Shown: positions 1 to 12,330, counted from the stretch's first letter. The stretch: DNA of 64,000 bases from Setophaga petechia (GCA_024362935.1 JANCRA010000008.1:28700557-28764556), one strand, 5' to 3'. The notes: a model not told the origin generated them from the sequence alone. A program made the numbers and translations.

Positions 1-862
1 ATATTCACAGTTATGTATTTTAAACATTCACTGCAAATTCCTTTCGTACCTTTATAAGAGTTTGCTTTGCTAATGTTATATCTCTCATGTAGTAAACTTC
101 TTCAGAGTATTAAAATCCAAAGCTGTTATGGTGACTTCAATGTCTTAGACTGAAAACAGAAAATAAAACAAGTTAGTAGGGAAATAGAGACAGAGAAGGA
201 GAAAAGATTCTGTAATGAACTGCTCATGACAAATGAAATTACTATTTAAAAATATTTTTATTGTCCTGACTCAAATTACTAACGGCTCACTCAAAAAGTA
301 TTTCTGCACATGCATGCCTTCGACCTTCACTGGCCATACCAAAGAGTTTGCAGAAGCCAGCTCTCTCAACCTACTCTCCTGTGCCTGCTGTGGTGACTCA
401 TCTGTTCAGAATACACCATGCTAGAATTCCACTGTTGACACAAGGATACATGATGTCCTCAGAATAACTTCTCTTCCCTCTGAGCTCTGATAACGCCCAC
501 CACTAGGGAAGGTGGAAGGCAAGCATTACTTTTTTGAGAAAATGATTCATTGTAAATGCCAGCATAGTGAAGGTTTCAAAAATTCTGTAATGGACCCAGA
601 GACATCAAGCAAAATAAAAATTCTGTTCAATGGAGAGATATCATAGACACATGCATAGAGGTTCTCAGCTTTACACGTTCAAATAGCTCTTAAAAAGTGA
701 TAGGTTCAACTGTATTTTGATAAGACTGAAAACGCAGTCTATGTCTGTGGAGACAGTTTTTCTGTAGGTGGAATCCTGAACTATTTCAGTCTTCTTAAAA
801 ATATTGCTTTATTATGCTGGTGCTCCTGGAATTTCTGAAAGATATTGGTAACTCCTCTAGAC

Positions 863-885
863 AAAAAAAAAAAAAAAAAAAAAAA
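863..885 (+). repeat. Poly(A) run, 23 A
   Basis: A run of 23 A is followed by an A-rich stretch with occasional G and C to about 910. It could be the tail of an old retrocopy inserted on the + strand, but the sequence just upstream shows no recognisable mRNA or LINE 3' end, so simple slippage expansion is equally likely. Confidence 0.85.
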
Positions 886-1209
886 GAAAAAAGAAAACAA
901 AACTCAAAAAACAATATCAAAATAGCTAAAATAGCTATATACATTCATAGATCCATTGTTAAGGATAGTATAGTTTCCATCTCATATATTGTTTCAGGAT
1001 ACAAAAAATCAAGTAAAACTTTTGAGGTCTTTAAATTCAGACCTAAAGAGGGCTGTTGGTATTTTTTAAATTTATTTTAAATTGAAGTAATTTTCTTTCA
1101 CTTGATTTCACTCCAAAACATTGCTACTACAATCAGAATTTTAAAGGCAGGATGACAAATGGAAGTATCTGGGGCCTCTTTGGCATTCCCTTACATTATT
1201 GAGTTAGAA

Positions 1210-1232
1210 AAGGCTGATCTCAGATCAGCCTT
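1210..1232. repeat. Near-perfect 23-bp palindrome
   Basis: Two 11-bp arms (1210-1220 and 1222-1232) are exact reverse complements around one central base. The loop is too short for a microRNA precursor. No flanking terminal repeats were seen that would make it part of a DNA transposon. Confidence 0.85.
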
Positions 1233-4200
1233 AAAAACCTTGGTCTATAATTCAATAAGATTTTCTTCCTTTTGCTTTTTAATTATGAGAGAGTTGAAAT
1301 GATCTGTAATGAAAATTTCCACCGCTCTCTTTCTAGAACACATTAAATTTCTATAACACCTTGGAAAGACAATGCTTTTATTTTTCCTCATTGCTGTTAA
1401 AAACTCCATTCACTTGTGCTGGCATAAGCCTTTATTATATATCTTCCCTCATCTACCCTCCAGTTAATAAAACCATAGGTGGTAATTCAGAGTGTTTGTG
1501 TCCTATTTCTGTGTACAATACGTGTGTAACTGCAGTGGTGGAGGGAATAATCAATGGACATTAACTATGTTAAACAAGAAGCATTGTATCCACAAGCATG
1601 AACCACAGATTCCCACAGAAATTCTCTAAATCAAGTGTTGAGTAGATTTTTGTCTTCCTGGCTATTTTGTTATCTGTTGTAAGACCCTTGGTTTTTTTGG
1701 CAGTTCTGAACAGATATTGTGATAGACACCATGGTAAACAGCTCTCTTATTGTATTTTGTACTAGGATATTGAACATTTTCCTGAGCAAAGTGCAATGTG
1801 ATGCCAAGTATTTCCATCCCCTGCAGCTTCTTACAAAGGGAACCAGTCCACAGCTTGCTAATAGAGATGGAGGAGCTCTTCCTTGTAAGCTTTCAAAATA
1901 ATCCATTTTAAAAGACTGTTTCAGCATAATAAATGCTTGGTGACTTGAAATCCCAGTGGGTTTTGAAGAAACAAATACTGTACTGTATATGCCGAATCTG
2001 TACAATTTGAGCTCTGCACTTGAAGTACTGTAGACCTGTCCTTGCACTGATAATAACAGCTTTTTCAGGGACAAAAGAAATAATCTATAGTTAGAAATAA
2101 GAAACCGGAATTAGGTCTGATTTAATACTTTATACATACCATGCTTTCTACCATTGTTAAAACTGGACATATCAAATATATCCATTCCATTGATACCAAT
2201 GTATGATGCACAACGGAACAAAAAGAAATGTGAATTAAAGAAACATTGTGTTTGTACCAAGCTTATGCTGTTTAAGTATTGAAACCGTGGTTGAAGTTTA
2301 ATGGCTCTGTGTGAGGCTCTGATTTTTTTTCCTCTCTCTTTGTTAGGTTAATTCAGCTTCAATAACAAGTCTTTTCTGTCCTGCTACCGAATACCTCCAA
2401 ATGTACAGCAAGGGAAACTGGCATTTCAAATTAAGGGAAACAGTGAACCAAAACAAGAACACAATAAAAGAAAGAGCAGGGTGATACATGTAAATGATGT
2501 ACTCACTGGGAACTAACAGTGGTAGCTTGCAGTGAAGGGATTTAGCTCTCTGTTAATTCAACTGATAGGGAGACAGGCATTTTTGGGAAGAGTCTTGGCC
2601 AGATTCCTCAAGCTTACAAAAGATTTAGTGGTTACATCATTGGGAGTGGGGGGGCAAGGGGCTTTGGGATTTTTTAAAAATGAGTTACTGTAGAAGTTAG
2701 TCTGGCAAAAAAGATAAACTATTCACTTTAATATGATGGAGATACACAACTTCATTGAAATTAATGTTTTAACAAAATAATAATCTATCAATTGATAATT
2801 GAAATATTTTCATTTTAGCAAAAAAAGGGTAAAACTACCTCTCTGTAATTCTTCTACTGGTAGTTTTGTACAGTCATTTAGGAGTTCTGCAGCAAAGATT
2901 TAGGGTACAAAGCCTGATGAAGGGGGAATGTATTCTTTGGCCTGCTTACTGCATGCGAGTTTCTTCTGCATAGTAACTGCCTATGGTACCATACTGGAGA
3001 GGGATTAAGATGTTTTATATTCTGTGTGTGCATTGGAGAGGATGTGTTTTACCTAATCTTGTTTAGCCACCATGCAGACAGCTTTGAGGATTTTTTTTTT
3101 ATCCCAGTATCCTTTAAAACCTGCAGATCTTTGGAAAGGGAAGGTATTTCCATTTCTTTCGTTTGCTTTTCAAAAGTGCAGAGCTTGGCCTTTATCTTGA
3201 GGAGCAAAGAGGAAAATACTAAGCATGGCGCCTCTGCCTACAGGCTTGGTACTTGTTAAATATTTTGGTCAATTAAATGTAGGTGGGAAAGATTGAATTG
3301 CTCTCAGAAATTTGTCTTCATTTTTTTGTATGAAAGCAATACAACACAAAATAATATGTTTTCGAGTTTTTTGTTGCTAATTGAATAAAATATAGGTCTA
3401 CACATCCCTTGTCCTCAAAAGTGTAGCAGATGTTCATCGCTTTGTCTTCAAACAGCCATGTCTGGCATCTTTTTCAAAGTGTTGTCCTAGTGTTGAAGTA
3501 CTGACTGCTGCTTTTTCTTTGCATGGTGCTGTGTGAACGCAGAGGTAGAAAGACAGGGAAAAAAGGAAGCAAAATGATCACCTGAATGGATGGGATTACT
3601 TTTGAAAGAGGAAATCTGTTACCAGTGTCTGAGATATTTTAAAAATCTTCAAATGCACCACAACTATTTGAGGAAGAGAAGGATTGCATGCATGCCCAAG
3701 GGGTTCGCAGGGATTGAGAGATATCAAGGTAGCAAGTTAAAGAACCTGAAATTTTGGAAGGATGCTAGAGGGCTACAGATGCCCTAAGACAATAGGATTA
3801 CTAGAAAGCAACTAGCACATTTCTTGTTTCTGCTAGGTCGCTACTACCCCAGTAGCTTTTTTATTACTCTCATGCCAGATTCTCACATTTTTAAGCCTTC
3901 CTTAGGACCTGGTTCTGCACTTTTGTTTCCCTCAAATCCCTCACAAAAGGTGCTACCAGTATTTTTCTGTGACACACACACCTAAATGCATGTGACAGCA
4001 TATATTCATAGTGAAAATAATATTTTTAATCACAGGGTTTTAATGTTACAGACCAGGGTTCTAAGAGAAAATACTAGGCCACCAACTACTCCTGGATCTG
4101 AGGTTAAGGTACATGGACAGTCTAGTAAAAATTATAGATATGAAAAGCTACAGGCCATGAGAGATTACAGTATTAGAAGAAATGAGAATTTACAGATAGC

Positions 4201-5288
4201 TGGATTTCATGTGTTACAGACACTTAAATGAGACATGGCACAAACCCAAAGAAAACCAAATGATGTGGTTGGGGACTTCTGGGTAGTAGAATCTTTCAAG
4301 GCCAACCTCTCAACTACCCCACACGTAAGAGCAGGATCACGTAGGTAAGGAAATCAAAAATTTGGTGTCAAATGTAGCAGAACTGGGATCAACAAGGAAA
4401 ATATATTTAAGGGTGGATTTTTTGGATATGACTGGGTGGAGAAAGGTAGGTTGAAGGGAAGTGAAGAGGAAGATCAAATAAAAGAAAAAAACGATAATAA
4501 AGCATATGATAAGTTTCATTGACTCTATTTGAGGTGGCTTGTCAACAAATGTGAACTCACTGAGGGATGTTATACACTGGAGACACTAGAAGAGCAGCTA
4601 TCCAAAACTTATCCAAGACTCTTGGTTTTTAGATGGGTACTAGATTAAAGGTGCAAAAATTATTTAAACACGTCACCTTGTACACAGTCCTGAAGTTCGC
4701 AACATCTCATAGATTTTGTTTCTGTCTTAGCAGATGCAGATGGGATGCCCAGCTCTTACTCTAGTTTGAGTAAAGCTTACATCATCTGAGAGAGAGCAGT
4801 TGAAACTGTTTGTTAAACTGCTGATTTATTTCATGAAAGTTCACTTACTATGAAGTCATCCATCTCTACCATTTATCTAAACACGGAAAAATATGAACTT
4901 CAGAAAGAAATCAATTCAAGGCACAAAAAATTCATTCAACAGGAATTAGTGAGATCCCAGATAAATGAAGGCTGACATATTACTGCGAAGTTACACTAAG
5001 GAAATTGCATTGACTGCTAGTAAAACTATGAAAAACCCATTGAAGGGAAGAGCAACATGAGGGAAAGAGGAGGGAAAGCCACAAGCAAGATTAACAACAT
5101 CATAGAAGAAGAGGATTACAAGTTCTTCAGTTTCAGAAATGAACATGTACTAAAAGAGTACGTTGGGTCTGGAAAGTAATTACTAGATAAGTAAATCCAG
5201 TTCTACACCCTGATAGTCACGTCCTAATTTCACTGTCATAATGAGTTTAAGTTCAATACCTTAAACAAGAGACTTTCACTCTTATGCC

Positions 5289-5472
5289 AGTTGTGGGTGG
5301 TCAAACACTCAAAGAGAATGTCAGGAGACATTGTGGTGTATTTGTTATTCAACACATTGAAAACCCAGCTGGACAAGGTTCCCAGCAACCACCTCAAGCT
5401 GACATCAATTTGAGTAGGGGAGTTGGATTGTATGGTCCCAAGAGTTCCCTTCCAATGCCAATAATTCTTTGA
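5289..5472 (+). mobile_element. CR1 LINE, truncated 3' end
   Basis: This is a 5'-truncated copy of the avian CR1 retrotransposon, keeping only the non-coding 3' end. The order of landmarks fits: a 'GTGGTCAAACACT'-like segment, a 'CTGGACAAGGTTCCCAGCAAC'-like segment, then a 'TTGGATTGTATGGTCCCAAGAG'-type stretch corresponding to the family's 'ttggactagatgatctc..aggtccc' block, then 'CCCTTCCAA' and a decayed 'ATTCTTTGA' terminus. CR1 copies are typically truncated at the 5' end and lack target duplications, as here. Divergence is high, so it is an old insertion. Confidence 0.72.
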
Positions 5473-6150
5473 CTAAAATTTATTATATTCTTTTCTCCTC
5501 ATTAGTCCTACCATTCCAGAGTAGTACAAACTTAGATGAGTTGATGGTTGTGGTTGCTTTTCTGAAATAATGCTCAAGAGTCTACTTTTTTTTAAATGTT
5601 TCAATAGAGAGCAAGAACATCCCTCAGATTTGTTTTGATATGTTAACAAACTAAGCTCTTGTAACTTCCTGTCATACACCATGCACAGTACTAGTTTTGT
5701 TGTGTGTGCATCTCTTCTCACTTTCAATTCCTCTTTTCTACAAATCAATGTAAAGTATACTACCTCAGAAATGCAGTAATTCTGCAAATTGTGGGTCAAC
5801 TGTCAGTGATCCTAAAGCTAAAGAAGTAATGATAGAGGTATAATCCTAGCTCTTAAGAATAGAAAATCTTTGAACATCTATTTTCATTATAAGAAAAACA
5901 AGGTTCTCTTCCTAGGAGACCAAATCAGCCTCAGAAATACGTCATGGTAATTACAACAAAGGATGTCAGACAAAATAGTGAACAATTCAAAGAATATGAA
6001 GCATACCACAAGCAAGTATGAAAAAGATCAAAATGATTGCCAATGTACAATATTGTGAACCCAGTTATAAGACAGAATATTACTTAAAGAAAGAAAAAGC
6101 AGACGAATTTGAACCCAATAAGTATTAAGGTCAAAGGTAGTGAAAACAAC
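5473..6150. other. Spacer between two CR1 remnants, no gene seen
   Basis: AT-rich sequence with one 108-codon open frame on the - strand (5473-5799) that has no recognisable features. It may contain unrecognised LINE sequence, because both flanks are CR1 3' ends in the same orientation. Confidence 0.5.
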
Positions 6151-6415
6151 TAGAGAAAATGGCCTTAAATTGAGAGAGAGGAGATTCAGATTAGATTAGA
6201 AAAAAATTTTTCATTTTCAGATGGTCAGTTATTGGAAAACGGTACCCAAGGACGTTGTGGAGTTACGATCCCTGAAAGTGTTTAAGAGGCACCTGGATCC
6301 TGTGCTGGGTGATGTGATTTATTGGTTTAGGGGTTACAGGGCCAGTGCTGGGTTGATGGTGGGACTGGATGATCTTAAAAGCCTCTTCCAATCTTGTATG
6401 TTCTATGATTATATG
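6151..6415 (+). mobile_element. CR1 LINE, truncated 3' end (about 265 bp)
   Basis: The copy begins in the family's 'GAAAATGGCCT..' stretch that encodes the very end of ORF2. It runs through the 'GAGATTCAGATTAGATTAGAAAAAA' equivalent of the usual 'gttcagattggatattagaaaaaa', a 'GTTGTGGAG..CATCCCTGAAAGTGTTTAA' block, and 'GGACTGGATGATCTTAAAAG', and ends at 'TTCTATGATTATATG', close to the 8-bp ATTCTATG terminal repeat of CR1. An 82-codon frame at 6221-6469 is the remnant of this tail and not a gene. Orientation is + and the 5' truncation is typical. Confidence 0.85.
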
Positions 6416-9400
6416 AATTTTTTTGCAAACTGCTATTCTGTGAGGCTTCTTAATATCACTTCCTCCTAAATATTAAAAAATGGGATCTAGACAATTCCTT
6501 TGTTATCCATCAAGGACAAATTAGGTAGGACCTAAGAACTGTGAGAATGAATTAGCATAAAAATTTTCATTGACTTGGCCTTTATTTCTGTAAAGTCCTA
6601 TCTGCATTTAAATGCTTCTCACCCACCTAATCCCACCCCAGTTCCCCTCCTGCAAGTTTGAAGGATTTAACCTGATAGAAATACAATGAGTTGAAATATC
6701 CAGGAGAGAGAAACACAAAGTAAGAAGACAAGGAAAAACACTGATTGAAGAACACTGAATTACATGCAGTGTGCTGCGAAACCTCTTTTCAACATCTATA
6801 TCTCAAATATGAAGCAGTCTTTGGGGACATCTACACAAGGTGAGGGGATTGTAGCTAAGCTTGCCTTGTTCAGAAATCAGCTTTTCTTTTTCTCTTATGC
6901 TGTCCTAAGATGTTGATACCAAAATGCTAAACTATTAAGGAGAAAGGAAAGTAGACAGGATGTTGCCCTGCAGAGAGAAAGGAAATACAGAGTGTAGGTT
7001 CTGCCTGACACATATATAATGAAGCTGGGGTCCTGGCAGGCAAGTATACAAAACAGAATATGACTTTCTAACCATATCTTTTTGAAAATTAATTCCTCAG
7101 TGACAGCTCATGCTTTGGCTTCCACTGTGGTTTATGGAATTTTGATGAAGAAAGAAAGGAGGTGTAAATATAGTGCCAGTATTTCTCACCCACTTATACA
7201 GAAGGAAGGGTGCAGATAAAGGAATTTGTTGTATCTCAATAAAGTTACACAATGAGAAATATGCTTTTTTCAGCACTTTAAAGGTCTGAATCGCCACAGG
7301 TCAACAGGTCAATCGCATGAGCAATACTATTAAATTCATATATGGTGAAGTGGAAATAAACTTTCCTCCTGATGTGAAAAAAAGTTCTTCCCTGAATCAG
7401 GATAAATTTTCATTATAATAGGACAGTAGAAATAAATTCAAAGTAAAAAGTACTGTCCAAGGTGCATGAGATTTAGAAAATACTTACAAAAGATTAAAGA
7501 TAGTATATAAATCTGAGATTATTTCTTCCTCCTCAGTCTACTTTAAAAATGGTGAATAGTTCAGGGGAAAAGCAGAATTTCTCTGGATCAAAGCCAACGG
7601 GGGACACTTCAGCTACCCAAGAAGACTCAGTTGATAGGTTCTGGCAGTTGATAGATTCTGACATTACTTTGCATGCATTGCCTTTTATTCATCTGACATT
7701 CCTGGACATAATTGCATATTTATATCCACTCGTATTTTTTCCCCTCAGTCACAAGAGTTTCGAGAACCAGGCTTTGGAAATGTTAGGCCACACATATTTC
7801 TGGACTAGCAGATCTGTCTGACATCCTCCAAGGATACATGCATCACCACATTCACCACAGAAATATAATTATATACTTATAGTGATGAAAATAACATCAG
7901 CCCTTGTCCCGAAAAGGATAAAAATTCCTAAGGATGTTATTCTTGCAGATCTGTATGAGGTCCCTGAGTAATTTTCCATCAAAATATGTGCAATAATACA
8001 AAGAGCACAGTAATGTTGCTAGAATTGCCATAGTCTTTTCCATAAGACCTTTTGTTAGTCAGTCACAATTTAATCTTTCAGCTACTCACTAATTCAAGGA
8101 AAAAAATAAGATGTTCTCCAGGAGCTTGAATGATTAACTGCACTTCAATGGTTTGAGCTACTTCTTGGACATGATGAAATGAAGTTCTGGCTACACTGGG
8201 AAAATAGTTAAATTTGCATGCTGCAGAAAAGGTTCTTCATTAATGTGTGCAAATAATATTACTGTATATCCCTATCATAACATAATATTCTTTAATTGAG
8301 CCATAAGTCCATTTCAGCTTGCATCATACACCACAAAGAAATGTAGGGAATATGTCCTTGTGAGCCTACATGGCAGCAAATTACTCCATCAGGGAGGCAC
8401 AATTAAGAATTTAATTTAGTTTTTAATTTTAAAACAGACAAAAAATATTTTTCAGATTATCTAAATAAATAATAAGAAAGTTGAGAACATTTTGTCAAGA
8501 AAGGCAGTAGTGATTGCACTTACATCCTATTTCTGTAGCCAGTGGTTTATGGGAGATCTGCTGCACCTTTGTGAAAGTCTAGAAGTTCAAAAGAGATCAA
8601 TCAGAACTTTAGGGCAAGGGCTTTAAGCAATGTATCAGAAGGAAAGCTGCTATGATCTCTAATAATGATTTACTAGTCTTCTGTCATCTCTTTACAAAAT
8701 TATTACTTATTTTTTCAGGTATTTGTTACAGGGCTATTAAAGTGTGGTATTTATTTTAAAAATAAAAATAAAATTAACCTGTATGTGAAAAATATGAAAA
8801 TACAACAAGTATAACTCTGGGAGAACCTGAGGTTTATATATATATAAGGTGCATGCAACTTCTGTGTGACCCAAATGTTGGTAATTCAAATATAATTCCA
8901 GTTTTTGAATTTTTTTTATTATTTGTTTTCTGCCTCTCACATTTCTTAAAAGTACATATTTTGCAGAATAATTCTTTTGATATTTTTATTCCATTCCAAA
9001 TTTTGTATCAAACAACAAAATATTATAACATCCCTAGCACTGAAACTTAAGCATTTATAGACGTCAACCATTATTTCACAGCCATAAAAATTAAAAGATT
9101 TTTTCCAAAACTGTTATCAAATAGTTAGGGTCCCAGTTCCATCCAATTCCTCTTGTCCAAGTGTATTCTATATACATACATAAATATATACACAAGGAAA
9201 AGAGGTTTCTCCCATGAGTTTCGAATATGTTAGCTAAGAATTTCTTCTCTTCATTCATTCTGGGTTTGAGAATTATGGAATGATGTAGATAATGAAATAA
9301 TCTGCTGCATCAGTTGATTCTGATGAAAAATGATAGTAATCTCATTGTTTCCTCTGTTTAAACTGGTCCTGAAAACAGGAGTGATATTCAGCTTCAAGGA

Positions 9401-10310
9401 GAACTTGCAGGTTATGAACGATGTAGTATGCTTCCAGTAAAGTTATTGTTGATGTTTTGCTGAGATCTGCAACAATTTGAGACTTTACCTTTGAGTTTCA
9501 CTGGAAAAATCTGCAAATCTGCCACTCAGCTTTATTTAATCGCTAGGTGAATTAACGTGGACCTATTCACATCCTTGCTGTTAAACTCTTACTCTGAATC
9601 CATCAAGGCAGACAGGCTGTACAGATCCACGTACAAACGTTCTTAACTCCTGGAACACCTGAGTTCCTCCAGCTGGGCAAGTGTCTGGAAGGAAGCACAA
9701 TGCAGGGGCAAAGCATTCTGCAGGCAGAGCGGGTACGAGTGGGATACTGATGCATCCTGGCACTGAAGATGCCCATAGGGAATAAAAAAAGGCAGAGCAA
9801 TAAGAAAAAGGAGCCTTATCACTAGTGTGAAGTGTCTCCAGAACATAAGGGTTGCTGCTTAAGGGCTGCTTTTGACCTAGTTTGAACTGCAATTGAAGCA
9901 CTTGCTACACTATGAACAAATGACTGCTGAGGTCTGATGATGAGGTCTGGAGAACAGAAATAGGATGAAACTAATATCCAGTGGCACTCCTTTTTCTAAA
10001 AGGGTATTAAATTCTCCTTTCTTTAAAAGCAGATCTTGCACTGAGTGGTACAGTATTAGTTTTTACAACAACAACAGGCAGCATCCTGGTAAATAGAGGT
10101 GTATTTCCAGGTCCAAAAGTCCAAGAGGACTAAAGTTTTCACTTAACCGCATAAATATTTTTGTTCTTTCTTCTATACATCACTGAATAATCTCTCTTGA
10201 ATTGCTTGCTGTGGAGGTGGAATGGTTCCTGAAAAGTGTAACTATCATTTTGCAGCCTCATATGTCTTAAAACTGTCATCCTGTGCTAGATTTTTAAACA
10301 GAGAGATCAG
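6416..10310. other. AT-rich sequence, no gene or clear repeat recognised
   Basis: Open frames here do not exceed 106 codons and overlap one another in different frames at 9581-9901, where local GC is higher. None shows a domain or a conserved pattern. Short T/A-rich simple stretches occur near 8840 and 9170. Confidence 0.55.
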
Positions 10311-10382
10311 TAGAATAGAATAGAATAGAATAGAATAGAATAGAATAGAATAGAATAGAATAGAATAGAATAGAATAGAATA
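10311..10382 (+). repeat. (TAGAA)14 pentanucleotide microsatellite
   Basis: Fourteen uninterrupted TAGAA units are followed by 'TA'. The array sits exactly at the 3' terminus of a - strand CR1 copy, where the family normally carries ATTCTATG repeats. Read on the - strand the unit is TTCTA, so the microsatellite most simply arose by decay and slippage of that terminal repeat. The pentamer keeps one frame free of stop codons on the - strand, which explains a spurious 62-codon frame at 10245-10433. Confidence 0.95.
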
Positions 10383-10622
10383 TTTTGGCTGTAATACATT
10401 TACATTAATCAGGTAGTCCAACTGCCTGACCAATTCAGGACTGACGAATTAAAACATGATGTTATGGTTATTGTCCAGATGCCTCTTAACACTGAGAGGC
10501 TTGGGACATCAATCATCTCTCCAGGAAGCCTCTTTGACCACCCTTTGGAAAAGAAATACTTCCTGATGTCCACCCTAGACCTTTCCTGGTAGAGCTTTGA
10601 ACCATTCCCATATGTCCTGAAT
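10311..10622 (-). mobile_element. CR1 LINE, truncated 3' end
   Basis: The + strand reads as the reverse complement of a CR1 3' end. It has the terminal repeat (now TAGAA units), then 'AATCAGGTAGTCCAACTGCCTGACC', 'TGTCCAGATGCCTCTTAACACTGAGAGG', 'CATCTCTCCAGGAAGCCT', 'GACCACCCTTTGGAAAAGAAATACTTCCTGATGTCC' and 'CCCTAGACCTTTCCTGG', in the order known for avian CR1. The copy stops near 10622, before the ORF2 core, so it is 5'-truncated. A 126-codon - strand frame (10513-10893) partly overlaps this copy and is not a gene. Confidence 0.9.
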
Positions 10623-11434
10623 ACACAGAATAATCAGTATAAGAGGTGATTTCTTGCCTTTCAGAAAAAGACATTAAATGTAGACCCATCACTGTGTATG
10701 GGTGAATCCCTTTAGAATATTTTATTATTGTACTTAGAAGGGAACATATGGTGATATGCAGTAACAGTAATAGATCTTTCCATCCCACCCTGACTATGCT
10801 ATTAGCTTGAAGTCCATCTAATATGGTTTTAAAAGCATCTTCTTCAGAGCTGGAATATCTGTGGAGGTAGGTTATGGTTGTCACAAATGACATTCCTTTT
10901 AGTTCATTTTAAAAATCACTAACGACTTTTAGTTGATGGAATAACTTAACAAAGTTTTTTTATTGCCATGAATGTATTGTTAAACTAGATATGTTTGAGG
11001 TCTTTTTCTATTCTCTGATTTGTGAATAATAGAAAAAAATATTTCACATCTTGGCAGAGCAGTAATAGCATTTTTTCTCAGTTATCAGCAGAGAGTAGTC
11101 CCCTTAGCTTATTTCCATTGGACAGCAACAGCACTCAGATATTTATGTGTTAGTGTTATATAGAGAAACTAATTTGTAGAGCCTGGATTGCTTTGGCTTT
11201 CCTAGCAAATAATTCTGAGTTGATATTTAATTGTATATAACATTAAATGAGAGCTGGATATTAACAAGACTTTTTGTTATCCTGGATAGACCTGTCAGAA
11301 ACTTTGCTTTACAACATCTCAAGACTTCAGGTAAGCTTGTGTCATACAGACTGTAATTATTACCAAAATAATCAAACAGTCACATGGTTACTCAGTTTTT
11401 ATTTTAGTTCTTTCTCAAAAACTCACTAGCCTGC
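10623..11434. other. AT-rich spacer, nothing recognised
   Basis: Single-copy-looking sequence between the CR1 copy and the solo LTR. No exon-like signal or repeat landmark was found. Confidence 0.5.
11430..11434 (+). repeat. Target site duplication, left copy (CCTGC)
   Basis: Five bases immediately before the LTR's TG start. They are identical to the five bases after its CA end. Confidence 0.88.
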
Positions 11435-11962
11435 TGTTCTGGATTTGACTATAGAGTTAATTGTCTTCCTAGCTGCTGGTACAGAGCTGTCTTTTGGTTT
11501 AGAATGAGAATAATATTGGTAGGACACTGAGGGTATAGTTGTTGCTCACCAGTGCTTACCTAAAGTCAAGGAATTTTAAGTGTCCCATGCTCTCAGAGTG
11601 AGGAGGTACACAAAAACGCAGGAGAGAGCATGGCCAGGACAGCTGACCTGCACTGGGCAAAGGGATATTCCCAGTACATAAACTTGGTGAAGTTGTTCAG
11701 GAGGAGCTGATCATTGCTTGAGAATGGGCTAGCCATCAGTCAGCAAAGGGTAAGCAATTGTACTGTGTATCACTTGTTTCTCTTGGGTTGCATCTCTCTT
11801 TCCTTCTCCTTTTATTTTAAATTTATTATTATATTTTACTTGGTTTCAATTATTAAACTGTTCTTATTTCAACCTACAAGTCTTACTTCTGTCTCACTGG
11901 GAGCAGGGAGTGAGCAGGCAGCTGTGTGGTACTTAGGTGCTGTCTGAAGTTAAACCACAACA
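11435..11962 (+). mobile_element. Solo LTR of an avian ERV-L-type endogenous retrovirus
   Basis: This 528-bp element starts with TGTTCTGG and ends with CCACAACA, so it has the TG...CA ends of an LTR. It is flanked by a perfect 5-bp direct repeat, CCTGC, at 11430-11434 and 11963-11967; 5-bp duplications are usual for ERV-L. Inside, in order, are the family-typical 'AGAGTTAATTGTCTTCCTAG' start region and 'GACAGCTGACCTGCACTGGG..AAAGGGATATTCC'. These are followed by a TATA-like box at 11675-11683 and an ATTAAA polyadenylation signal at 11852-11857, followed by 'TTATTTCAACC'. The 3' end is 'GTTAAACCACAACA'. These place transcription on the + strand. No internal gag/pol sequence flanks it, so the provirus was lost by LTR-LTR recombination. 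The sequence has few CpGs and many substitutions relative to what I recall of the family, so it is not recent. Confidence 0.92.
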
Positions 11963-11967
11963 CCTGC
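11963..11967 (+). repeat. Target site duplication, right copy (CCTGC)
   Basis: Five bases immediately after the LTR's terminal CA, matching 11430-11434. This fixes both element borders to the base. Confidence 0.88.
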
Positions 11968-12330
11968 GCACAGAAATTAAATCAATGGGAAAACTGAAGC
12001 TGAGATTTTACAGGACTCTTAAGAGCTAACACTCTTCAAAGGACAAATCTGGGACACTGCTGTGTTTCACCATCCGATGTGCTGTGTCATTGCAATCCAT
12101 TATCAAAATGCTACAATTACATGTCAGCATGCTACGGCAGAGAGTGAGATATAACTATGCTGACCCATCTCTAGCTAAGTTTAGAGGCTTCTCAGTTGTC
12201 TGCAGCCCTTGCTGCTTCAGTAGACAAGTCTACTCCAGTGATATTGGATCATTTGAAACAGGTAGCTGCAGCCTAGAATTTCTAAGACTTGAATAAATTT
12301 GTTACCAATGCACTACTGGATGCATCAATT
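11968..12330. other. Short spacer, nothing recognised
   Basis: Mixed-composition sequence between the solo LTR and a T/G-rich tract. No coding or repeat signal was seen. Confidence 0.5.

Larger units (their letters stand above)
1..5288. other. AT-rich sequence without a recognisable gene
   Basis: I see no exon, RNA gene or clear repeat family here, apart from the poly(A) run and the palindrome listed separately. The longest open frame is 134 codons on the - strand (1670-2074). Its translation resembles no family I know and has no obvious domain, signal peptide or membrane pattern. The stretch around 3980-5280 is purine-rich and could be highly decayed LINE sequence lying upstream of the CR1 end at 5289, but I could not match it to a CR1 landmark. 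Confidence 0.6.

Noticed and set aside
863..910. Poly(A) run as the tail of a processed pseudogene
   Set aside because: No mRNA-like sequence or polyadenylation signal could be recognised upstream.
1670..2074. 134-codon - strand open frame
   Set aside because: No recognisable domain, no support from splice or promoter signals, and of a length that can occur by chance among six frames of 64 kb.
6221..6469. 82-codon + strand open frame
   Set aside because: It is the translated non-coding tail of a CR1 copy.
10513..10893. 126-codon - strand open frame
   Set aside because: Its C-terminal part is the CR1 3' end and the rest has no family resemblance.
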